From NCBI GenBank assembly GCA_016490735.1, contig JAEMWC010000152.1, forward strand, positions 407,501 through 471,500: a stretch of DNA of 64,000 nt, written 5' to 3'. The position numbers and the translations under genes are program-made. Below, in pieces: positions 21,806-33,400 of the stretch. Numbering within the stretch: position 1 is the stretch's first letter; the number at the start of each line of letters is the position of its first letter. The notes beneath the pieces are model-generated. The model searched no databases and had not been told where the DNA came from. It saw only the letters and a program-made list of their open reading frames with translations. This DNA is from Pachyseris speciosa. Its lineage: Eukaryota; Cnidaria; Anthozoa; Scleractinia; Pachyseridae.

Positions 21806-22198
21806 TCTCCTTTACATGGAGGGAGGAAGATCCTAGCACTAGGAAGATCCTAGAAGGCGGATCATCCTAGCGCCATATGTTTTCTGTATTCAGTTTACAA
21901 GCAAACGATTTTACTGGCCCTAGCGCTAGGATCTTCCTAGACCTAGGATCATCCTACCTCAGAGGTAGGAAGATCCTAGCAGCATGTAAACTGCTTTCGC
22001 TAGGAAGATCCTAGTATCAGGGGCAAAAACAACGAACTAAACAAACATGGCAGCGGCCGGGCGATCAGCGGGCTAAAGGAAGACAATTTCGTCGAAATTT
22101 CCAACCGAAATATTTCTGCGTGTAAACCAAACGAAAAGTTGGTTCGCCCTCTAGGATCTTCCTAGTGCTAGGATCTTCCTGCCTCCATGTAAAAAGCC
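21806..22198. mobile_element. MITE packed with AGGAAGATCCTAG words
   Basis: Inverted ends CTCCTTTACATGGAGG and CCTCCATGTAAAAAG. Inside, the palindromic word CTAGGAAGATCCTAG or its half occurs at least eight times on both strands. No coding sequence. Confidence 0.7.
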
Positions 22199-22199
22199 C

Positions 22200-22440
22200 C
22201 TGAATTGCGTTTGCTTTGGCTTTTCATTGCGCGTACACTGATCGGCCAGCAAAACTCGCGCCACTTTCTCAACCAACGAGAAGCAAAAACAAAACCAATC
22301 GTGACTTGCACGCGCAAATGTTCCAGCGATTTGCGCAGGTTACGGGCAATTGCTTCGTATTTTAATTGGCTCATTGCACTGTTTCGGTCTCTTGTGATTG
22401 GATAATTGTTTTGGTTTTGTTTTTACAACACTCAAATGGA
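22200..22440. repeat. Dispersed repeat, GAGAAAGYGGCGCGAGT family, copy 1
   Basis: Contains ACTCGCGCCACTTTCTCAACCAACGAG and AACCAATCGTGACTTGCACG. The same blocks occur in other orientations at 24225-24396, 37483-37740, 42090-42330 and 55760-55930. Confidence 0.6.
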
Positions 22441-23387
22441 AACTGCTCTCCAAGCCACTCATCACATACCTTGATCCCGATGCCTTGCCTTGTAAAGGTT
22501 TACAAGTTTGATCGTTAGCGCCACGTGATCTGCAGTTGGTGAGCCGACCCTCATGAAATAAACATTGTCGTTCGTGACCAGGGCGTTGAGTTTGTCCTCG
22601 GGATTCTGATGTCGCAGCTTCAAACAGCAAACAAACCTATCAAAGAGAATAGATTAGTTAATTCAGTGCTGTTCGAAATGGTAGTGGTGTCCGAGTTAGT
22701 ACTCCAAAGGCGTATGTCTGTAAAGCCTGATACTAAAGCAAAGGGACCCAGAAGGACTTTCGTCAAATCCGTTTCAGTTTTATCATTTGATGTCACTTTT
22801 CAGTTTGGTGTAATTTACTAGGCTGTTCACCACACGCAGTAATGTTATTGAGGATCTTGAGCATGAAAAATTAGTTCCACTGAGGCTCGGTAAGTTCGAG
22901 AAACGGCTTCTGGGGAAAAATTTCAATGTATGGTGATTATTAAAATGAAAACTATAAAGCGGTACTTTCCTTTGGCGCTATTGATCATGATTACGTTGCA
23001 CAAGGTGATTTTAGTGAGTCCCTCTGCTAAATCGTGAATTATTATTTTCACATTCAGATATCATTATAGAAAAAACTGAACTTGATTTTTGACACGAACT
23101 AGGCTATCCTTACGAGTTTCGCAATCCTCAAAATAAACCTAACTCAGTTAAACACAACGAGTCTAAATCCTAACCGAGTTCGCAGCGTTCGTCCGAAAAA
23201 ATCTAGAAAAGGATAACGCAACAACTGAATTTATTTTAACTCTTGCTTATGTCCACACGACACGATGACATCATTAGAGGCGACCCTCACTAAGTCATAC
23301 AGCACGCAAAAGGGAAATCACATTATCGGAACTATGGTTTTACTGATTACTAAAAGGACTAAGTAATTTTCACTTAGCAGTTACATA
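22441..23387. other. No gene recognised
   Basis: Unassigned, AT-rich. Possible 3' flank of the large minus-strand gene ending at 23930, but no convincing polyadenylation signal was singled out. Confidence 0.3.
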
Positions 23388-23815
23388 GTCGGGCTCAGGG
23401 AGCAGAGGAGTCCTATTTGACCGTCATTCCAGTTAAATTCACCGTACAATTGCAGAGCAGAAGCGTATCAGAGCTAATCGATCTTGTCGATTTGAATCAC
23501 CGTACGTGATCAAATCACGTACAAGCGATCATGTTACGCTGCTGTCACGCTGCTGTTGAAAGCCTATCCATGACAAGGTTTCCGTAGGTACGATTACTGT
23601 TAGTCACCACTAGTGACAAGCCCACAGTCATGACTGTATGCAGATAAGATTTCAACAGCAGCGTTGACAGCTACACCAGCGTAACACGATCGTTTTTTTG
23701 ATGTCTGATCACGTACGTACGGTGAGTCTCAGCTCTAAACATTCGCGCTGCAACTATACGGCGAATTTAACTGGATATACGGTCAAATAGGACTCCTCTG
23801 CTCCCTGTGAGCCGG
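23388..23815. repeat. Foldback element with ~190-bp arms
   Basis: GGAGCAGAGGAGTCCTATTT at the left end pairs with its complement at the right end. Arms continue through AACAGCAGCGT and CGTACGTGATCA. It lies about 115 bp downstream of the stop codon of the large minus-strand gene. Confidence 0.75.
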
Positions 23816-23929
23816 GATGCACGGAAAACCTGCTTAGTAGTACATCCCAATAATGCTAATTCGCTGATTTCCCAGATCACAGGTTCAAAATACACAAGTC
23901 AAAACTACAAGAGATGAGAGGCAGTTCTC

Positions 23930-26900
23930 TTACATCTCCTCCTTGTTTTCTTCACCATGCAAACTGACTTGCAGCCTCTGCAGAAATTCCTGCCCCTTTC
24001 GTTTCCTGTGTACATCACTCGGGACCATCTCCCAGCCGTCCAGTGACTGAATGCAGGACAAGCTGCTCTCCTCGCTTCCCGATGAATCATGGTCCTCAGA
24101 GTCTCTTGGTATCAGCCTCCTTGAAGCCAACTGTGCACTCGGACTACCAGGAGGCGAGGCCGCGGACGAGTTGGAAAGCTACAATAAAACTCGATAATTA
24201 TTATCTTTCATAATGACATTTAATTTATCACTCTAACCAATCGCAACAGACACAAACAGCGAGATGAACCAATCAGAAGTCGAAGTAATTACATGTAGCC
24301 GGCGCGAAGCGCGGGGAAATACGCGCGTGCAAGTCACGATTGGCTTTCGTTTTGCTTCTCATTGGTCGAGAAAGTTGCGCGAGTTTTGACAATCAATCGC
24401 AGACCGAAGCGATCTTTTAAGATCGCTGATCGTTTCACGTGTACCTCTGCAAATGTTACCTATTGCATAATCTGTACGTTATGCAAAAAGTTATATATCG
24501 GCGAAAGAGGAAGAAAACCAGGCGACCGATTACGAAACATCTACGTGATGTTGAGAAAGATGACAAAGATGCATTCAAACCTGTCGCCCGGCATTAAAAT
24601 CTCCCTAAACATTCCAAACAACACTTGTCGATCTGCGGAGTTTCCCTACATCAAGGTACCACAGAAAGCCGTTCAAATCTAGAGCAAAAATTCATCTTTC
24701 AAATCGGCACCCTTAATCCCTATGGTATCAACGAGCGCTTTTCATTCAATTAATTTATTTCCGTTTTTCATGTTACCACGTTACCACCAATAGCGTAGTT
24801 CCATCTTGTGTATATAAACCATAAACATCCCAAAATTCCACTATTCGCTCTGACGAAGGGTTAACGCTTGAAACGTCAGCTTTTTAATTTCTTTAAGGTG
24901 GTCAATTAAAATTATTTATCAGCTCCGTTGATAAACCAAATTTTCGTGTTACCCTCGTGCATTTGTTTTAACAACACTTTATGGGAATAATTAATCCGCT
25001 AATTGAGTAGTTAATTCTAGTATTCTAGAATACTTCACCAATTTGACAAAGAAAACTTGAAAGGTTTGGTGTTCTTGGAAACGGGTTTTGACAAGCAATG
25101 GTCTGTATTTAAAATGTCGCACCGGTGGGGCATTGATATTTTCACAAGAAAAGCTAAGACTTGCAAACCCGGGCCCGGTTGTTCGAAAGCCGATTAACTT
25201 AATCCAGGATTAGCGTAAACTTTGGTTGCAGTTTTTAACTTTTGGATGAAAGTTTCGCCGCTTTTTTCTTTTCAGAATTGACGTCCTATAATCTAATATA
25301 ATTTGCAGAATATTAGCGTTGAACAACGTTTGTGGATAAAGAAATAAACCCCTTGGTTAAGTTTTCATCTTGGATTAGGGTTAATCGGCTTTCGAACAAC
25401 CGGGCCCCGATTTTCAAATGAAAGATACCGCGTGTAACATCGTAGAAACAGTCAGCAAACCGTTTGCGATGAAATAACTAACTCTAAAAGACTGGAGTTA
25501 CTAGAGTTAGTTTCTCGTAAACTTTTTGAAGAAGAAAATTTTGATTGTCTCCATCTCTGCATTTTTCATATGACTGAAAAAAAAATAATAATAAAAGCTC
25601 TTTTCAAAGTCGGCAAGATAAGAGAATAATTTTATATTTTTTATTGTCGCTGAAGATAAGAGTCGATCTGCCAAGTTTTTAACCGCATTTGATCAATCTT
25701 GTACCCATTCCCCTCTAGAGAAGTCACACGCAGTCAACATTGAGACGAAAAGTACATTATGAATAATACACAAGTTACCTGCAGTTTTCCTCGATTCGTT
25801 TCTCGTGAAGGGCTAAGAATAAAACTGGTAAGGCTGCCCACGACACCTCGCATGGTCCTCATTGGCGAGAGGTCGCTCGTGTCAGTGGTGTCCCACGACG
25901 AAGAAACTTTTTCGGTTCTAGAGGCCGATTGAGCGATGGTCGCCGACCATGAATCTGCAAACTGGAAAGGAAACGCAATGAGAAACGAGCGACGACGGGC
26001 ACTGTTATTGGAGGTGGGGCATCGTACGATATTTCGTAACTGGTGTTGAAAATGACAGCAGGTGTGAAACATGGCACTTGCGGCGCCCTTGGAAATTCTC
26101 CTTTAGGTTACGGGAGCATTTCTTGCTTGCACGTCTGCACTTCACGTAACACATCAAAATACTTCGGGCCAAGGTATAAAAAAGCGGATAACCTATCATG
26201 CGAATGAGATGCTAGCCAGTGGATAAAATAAACTGCAACGGGGGCCAGGTGACAGACAAATCTTCTGTTCGGTTTGAAGTGAATAACGTTGCTGCATTGA
26301 ACAGAGATATTATTAGGCTTTTTTTGGCCTAATTTCTTGATCCCTAGAATAAAATTCTAGTTGAATGCGCTCTCATCCCCCCAGGCTTTCTTTCCGCAAC
26401 TGCTCCAGTAGTGTTCATAACTGCAACGATCTTTCACACCTTTATTCTTTAATCTCCAGTTCAATATTATTAATATATGATATTCATATATTCACATTTT
26501 GTTTCTTCCCTTGATAGTTTTGTTTCTAATTCCTAGCGAGTGAATATCAACGACAAACACGAAATTTGTCGATATGCCTCCCAGAGACATACATCTTCAC
26601 TCCACGTTCCAGTGAAACAAAAATGCCCAGGGGTTCGAATTTCCCACCTGTTTCCGGATCCCTGGGATTTGCGTGAACGTACCTTGTAGTAAGATTCCGC
26701 CAGGCCTCCTCTGACGTGTCTCACAAATCCCATGTAGTCACCAGTCTCCTTCAGGTCGGCGAGTCCTTCAGTGATTTCATCCTGCAAACTGGAGAGGTTA
26801 CCAAGCAGATGGAGCGAGCCAAGAACAGATGCTGACTGGCGACCGAGTTCCTAAAAACAAACACGAAAAATCGCTTGAATGCAAAGTGATCAAAGACAAA

Positions 26901-27349
26901 CACATTACACAGTTGTTATTTTAAGCCTCTGTCTCATGATTGCGATGTATTTCCCGTTAACGTTGTTTGTTCTGCTTTCACAAGGTAATTCAAACCCAAA
27001 CTGTAAAATATTACCAGTAAAATATAAAGTCATTACTCTGTGCAAGGTGGTTCTTAGTAGAACTATCCTATGGCATCATTTCTGAAGCTGTAGAAATGGT
27101 TGTAATAAGAGTCTGTGGAAAAATCTTAGAATTTGCATTTCTGTGAAACTCAGGTTAGCATGGTAAACAAGATGGTTTCAACTATCGAGCTAGTGATCGA
27201 AGAGTGTGACTATATATTAAATATGTGACTGATCATCGCAGTTATGAACACTACTTAAGCAGTAGTGAAAATAAGCCTAAAAAAATTCAGGCTTGTACGG
27301 GATTCGAACCACGACCTCTGCGATACCAGTGCAGTGCTCTACTAATGAA

Positions 27350-27395
<46 letters not shown>

Positions 27396-27426
27396 GGAGT
27401 GAAACACGAAAATTGGTTTATCAAAG

Positions 27427-27457
<31 letters not shown>

Positions 27458-30400
27458 GGATTCGATTAACTGACGTTTCGAGCGTTAGCCCTTTGTCGGA
27501 GGATTCGCTCCGACGAAGGGCTAATGCTCGAAACGTCAGCTAATCGAATCCCTGTACGGTGATCAATTTACATTATCAACTCCGTTGATAAACCAAAATT
27601 TCAGTGCTTTACTAACTGAGCTAACAAGCCAACTGGGAGCTGGTCATTTTGTCGGTTCGTAATATACCCGTGAGTGGTGAATATATGGGAATGAATATAT
27701 GAAAATCATATATTTAAACTGCGGATTAATGATTAAATATGTGACTGATTTTCATATATTCATTCTCATATAGTGTGACTATATATTTAACAATTATCCT
27801 GGGATATCACGAGGAATATCGTCCGATTCTTAGGCCGCAGCCTGAGGCCGACTTGGCTAAAATTAGGGCATATTCCACAAGACTGAGCAGTATAATTGTT
27901 TCATTATTCAATATATTGATAATAAAGCACAGTTTTCTGAATTTATTACGGAAACGATGGAAAAGCCGCCATTTTTCAACACAACACACGAAATTACAAA
28001 CATCGCAAGATATTTGTTGAGTGCGCATGACGAATTTTGAATGCATCACATGACCACATTTGGACAGTGTTACAATGTGCTGAATAATAAATTGAATTAT
28101 TATATCTCTCACTTAGTACACGCGCTGTGATTGGTCAATTTTACAGGCCGTATTCTACAGTACTTCCCGCTTGACTTCAACTAGTTTTCTTTCCCGCGCG
28201 CCGGATTAACCTTAGAGATACAATAAATATCTTACTAACCACGTTTACTCGGTCCGTACTGCACGTTACCGATCCTCGTTTTTCCCATTAATTTATGGCC
28301 CGCGCGGAAAAAACTCGGTCCGTAAATTACAGTACGGACCTCGAATTCGATTAGTGCGAGGTATATATCAGATGTTACTTTGCAAGCAGTCAACTCATCA
28401 TTAGTCCTCCGCCGAATTGGCACATAGGGCCTCATAAGAGGTCTCCGTGACCAGTAGAGGCTCTTGGGAACGGATGGAGAACCCAACGCCACTTTAAGCA
28501 GTAGTTCTTAATTATTCCGAATAGGGTGATTCTTCCACTTCCTTCTACCTTTAAGTAATATTTCCTAGCATCTCTGCCGAGAGATAGTAACGTCTTGTAA
28601 CTGATTCCAGTCCTCAGAAACTCACCTGAAAGAAAGCAAAGAAACGGAGATCAATTGACAAAACGCTTTGAGTAAAATCCATGCGGAGCAGGGTACGCCT
28701 AATTAAGCCCTCAAGAGCCGGTCAGAACTGGGGGTAACAAGACGAAAATCGTTTCTATTCGTAAACTGTGGCTATGGACAGGCACTGTTCGCATTCCAGG
28801 ATCCCTAAATGCAGATATTACAAGTGTACAAGCTAGTCACTTTTTAACAGCTTAATCCCGAACGAAACATTTAATTTTTCATTAACGCCATTAAAGTTTG
28901 AGGAACGCTTGCCCAAGGACGGCGATTTTTCATCACAAAACTAGAATCTCCTTAAACATTCTTCGTATCTCGAAGACAAAGAAAAGCGAGAAGTGGAGGC
29001 AAAAGGTGGTGCGCAATTCCTTCCCTAAGAAGGGGCAACATTTCATCCTTCAGAAGAATTATTCCTTTGTACAACGATTTTCCCTGTAATTATTGCACTA
29101 TAAAATTCCACAAAAGATAAACAAAGAACTGTTCAAACAGCCCATTTTACAGTTGCATGCTCAGTGACCTGGAATTTGAGTGGAAACGAGGCTGGAGTTT
29201 TCATGTAAATCAAGTTGTTCTTATGATAACTTGTCCACATTTGCATGAGAAAGACAGCGAGGTTTGTATCAAAACGAAGTTACCTCCATCCTCGCTTTCA
29301 CTCGAAGGCCACGTCACTGAGCACTCAACACTCAACTGTAAAATGGGCTATCAGGCCGGGCTATTACCAAATCTAACATTGGCGTTTTCCATCAATGGTG
29401 GAAAGCCAGAAGGAATCTCAAGCGCTGTTTTCAAACTCAGTAGTTCGTCGGGCAGTTTCCCCGCAGGAGAGCAGGTGACAGCAACTTGGAACGGATCCAC
29501 TTGAAGGTTTTCAAAATAATACCGCGCTGAGGTCAGGAAAGCGGGCAGGTTGTCCGTGGTATCGTGTGGTTCTTCCGCCGTTTTGTCACCCCACAACTGA
29601 GACTTGTCTCTGATGCAAGCAAACTGTAGCAGTTTCAGTAAAAGAGTCTCTTGGATGTTAACTGTTGAGTCGGCAAGTTCTGTGTGAAGTCTCTGTTAGA
29701 CGGCGAAAACAAAACAATTTAAGTAATTTGGGCCTTCCCCAAAGCCCCGTATTTCGTCGAGGAAACGTTCTAGCAGAATGCGCGACACAGTCAGCCCTTC
29801 CTACCATCTTCATGGCTGGGACTGAAGCAAGTCCGTCTCACTCTTCACGCCGGTACTGACCAATTATTATTTTAAAAAAAATAGGTTCCAGTTGCCAGGG
29901 AAAGTTAAACAACATTGTCAGCCCTGATGGCGTTTTTAAAAAGCAAACCTCCCACAGAAGCGACAGACCATGCCTGGCAAACTTTCATTCGTCACTCAAG
30001 TTAACAGACTACGAGGACAAAAATGATGGAAATATAAAAGAAAAGTTGTGAATTCTCACCAACTGATCAAAGTGCCGACACAACAACTTGAAACAAATTT
30101 TGCCGACACCAGTCGAGTTCGCCTTCTAAAGGTCATTCAAGCCACCAGCATGATGGCAAAAACTAGAAAGTTGCTCATAACGCCTACTTTATTGCTACAG
30201 CTCAGTTTCATGAGATAAGACACTTCTTCCAATCATGAATAATTCATGAAGAGAAAGCAAAGGAAATCACGACCGTGAGGATGTTGGGATACCTAATCCC
30301 CATAAAATTGGGTGAACTTTTGCCTTAAATTTCGCCAAGAATTATTAATGGTCTGAGATGTTACATGAAACACTCAACAGAGCGATTGATTAGATATCCA

Positions 30401-33400
30401 AACACTTCAAAGCCGGTTAAAAAATCTTGAATGGGCTTCATTTTTTTTAAAACCCACTTCTTAGTTTTGGAATATCTTTTGAAACACTACTCCAGTCGTT
30501 CAAAGACTAAACAAGTAAATTTTCCAAATCCTCCTCACAGACACTTCGAAGACGCGAAGAGGAGGCCACCATTTTGTTGACAACCACTACTCACTATCTA
30601 TCACAGATTATATAATAAGGTGAATAGTTCGCGCGTTGTGATTGGTTCTTAGCTATGATCTATTAGAGGACAGATGCACAGATTACGTCATCACTGCAAC
30701 TATTTTTCCAGAAATGTGAAAATAAACAGGTTTTTCGCTTGCATTTTGTTTCTTTATTATATAAAACAAATAGATTCCATGTTGCCGTGCGTCTCTTCAA
30801 TAATAGATCACAGATGACGTCAAAATGTGGTAAAAACAAAAAAGTGGCACACGAGCCGTAGGCGAGTGTGTCACTGATGTTTTAACCACATTTTGACGTT
30901 ATCTGTGATCTATTACTGAACAGACGCACGGCAACATGGAATCTATTTGTTTTATATAATAAAGAAACAAAATGCATGAATGTGGTAAAAACAAAGAAGT
31001 GGCACACGAGCCGTAGGCGAGTGTGTCACTGATGTTTTTACCACATTTTGACGTCTTCTGTGATCTATTACTGAACAGACGCACGGCAATATGGAATCTA
31101 TTTGTTAAATAGATAGCGAGTAGCGTAGCCAATCAGAGAACGGCATTCGTGATAGAACGCTAGTAGATTTATATTAACACTTGATAAGTACCTTTACCAC
31201 TTTCCTGTCTTCTTCAATGTTTGCATCCTGCATGAGCGAAAACCGCAGGAGAGACCGAGAACCTGTTTCAACGGAACGCTGTTGCTGAAATGCGATTATT
31301 TTGTTGGTGCAGTCCTCTATCTGAAAATCAAAAAAAGAGTTTGTCCAACAAAGAAAGAAGACAATTGCTAAACGGGTTTTTTTCTTCGTCTTTTTCTTCT
31401 ACTCTCTCATAAGCCAGGCTTCATCACAAAATAATGCCCCAGGAATGAGTATCAAGACTTACTCAGAAACAAAAGCAAATTATTTCGGGTTCATCATGAA
31501 GTTACCTTTTGTGGATCTGCCCAATCATGAAATTATGCACTCTTATCAGTTGCCCCCAGAAATTTCATGCATTCTAAAGAAAAAGCTATAGCCTCGGCAG
31601 GTTGCCACTCGTTGGGATAGGGAGACAAAACCTTGAGCAATGAAGTGTTTGGGTTCTCCGACAAGAATGTTAGATTGTCCGCCGAGTGAGTGGGGAACTT
31701 CCTCAGGCGGACCTACGCAAGCGGTAGGCACACTCGCCCAACGAGCAGGCACCAAGACTCTAAGACAACGGCTTTAATCTTCGGCTGATAGCTTTCCACA
31801 TATTCTTCTTTACATCTGATAAACCTCTAGCGATTAGCTGAACAACCAACTACAGACTGTCAACTATTGTCTACCAGCTACCGACTAACTGACAAACCTT
31901 AAGTTTAGAGTTAAATACTCTATCTGGAGACTTGTTTGGGTTCACATGTACAGACCATGGGAATATGAATTACTCTAGACGTTGCCCATTCAGGAATACC
32001 CAAACACACCAACGCAAACACACAACGAATATTGAACTTCCAAACAAATCACGGAGGTCCCAGCCAAGGTCAGCAGGAATTCCCAAACATGCCCACAGCG
32101 AGAAATCACTAACAATTAAACTAGCAGGCAAAATAATTTGGAACTCATACACTTCATGTGTGGGAGAACCTTGAACCTTAAACAACGGGAATAAGAATTA
32201 TGAACATCAGCTTCATAAAAGAAGCCAGAGAAATCAATTCCTTTGTAGAACGTTTTTGCGATGACAATATATTCACAAATCTAGTGGCTAGCCAAATGTA
32301 AAATTCCCTGACTTCTCACTGACTTTCAGGTAGAAATTAGAATTTCCCTGACTTGATGCACCTGACTTTTCACTGATTGTGGAACCCCTGCTTGTAAATC
32401 TCTATTATAAACCATTGAACCTTCGGGCTTCTTCCCCCACCTGCTCCCATATCCCGAACACTCATCAAGTCCCACTACCGTCCCCGCAAACTCTCATGCA
32501 CTTTCATTTACTTCCGCGCGTTCTCAGTAAGTTCAATCCCTTGCATCTCGCCATGTCTTTTGGAGCTATTCAACCGGGCATAAAAATCTATCCTCTGAGT
32601 GGAATTTTTACAATTTACCTCGAATTCGTCCACTTTGAACTCCATTGTTACATGGTGCTGATCCCGGTTGAATTCGATCTGAAAAAGACACGTGATCAGC
32701 GTAAGTGAAGTGAATCTGATTACAAGGCCAACAGAAACGGCTTAACAAAAACAGTGGTCTGAGCCTTAACATTCCAGTTTGGTCAAAGGAGAGTATGAAA
32801 TTAATTTTGTCCATTAGTAGCAACTGAGTGATGACGGTCATTAATGCAAGTGCGGCCGCAACACTACTAGAACAGAGACCTGAAAAAAATTCAGGCTCTG
32901 AGCGGGATTCGAACCCACGACCTCTGCGATGCCGGTGCAGTGCTCTCCCAACTGAGCTATCAAAGCCACATGAGAGCGGTCGTATGCGAGTTAGCCCTTT
33001 ATATGGACGTTATACTTGGCCCAAGTATAGTAAAGTATGAAATTAATTTTGTCCATTAGTAGCAATTGAGTGATGACGGTCATTAATGCAAGTGCGGCCG
33101 CAACACTACTAGAACAGAGACCTGAAAAAAATTCAGGCTCTGAGCGGGATTCGAACCCACGACCTCTGCGATGCCGGTGCAGTGCTCTCCCAACTGAGCT
33201 ATCAAAGCCACATGAGAGCGGTCGTATGCGGGTTAGCCCTTTATATGGACGTTATACTTGGCCCAAGTATAGTAAAGTATGAAATTAATTTTGCCCATTA
33301 GTAGCAATTGAGTGATGACGGTCATTAATGCAAGTGCGGCCGCAAAACTACTAGAACAGATACCTGAAAAAAATTCAGGCTCTGAGCGGGATTCGAACCC

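Larger units (their letters stand above)
27346..27601. mobile_element. Miniature head-to-head PLE tail dimer
   Basis: Only the last ~130-150 bp of the PLE tail, once per strand, joined at 27497-27500. It is the same arrangement as 11754-12716 but lacks all coding sequence. Flanking 14-bp near-duplication supports a real insertion of the dimer as one unit. Confidence 0.7.
27283..27650 (-). mobile_element. tRNA-like SINE split by a PLE-tail insertion
   Basis: On the minus strand a tRNA-like head (GAGCTAAC at its 5' side, near 27620) is interrupted and resumes at 27345, running to a B box GGTTCGAATCCCG and TGAATTTTTTTAGG. The break carries a near-duplicate of CAGTGCTCTACTAA on both sides, consistent with target-site duplication by the insert. 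Confidence 0.65.

Noticed and set aside
29368..31320. Separate VPS13 gene distinct from the N-terminal membrane exons
   Set aside because: Considered because the N-terminus is not VPS13-like. All 20 exons keep phase, and no start or stop context separates the halves, so one gene is preferred, although RNA data could overturn this.
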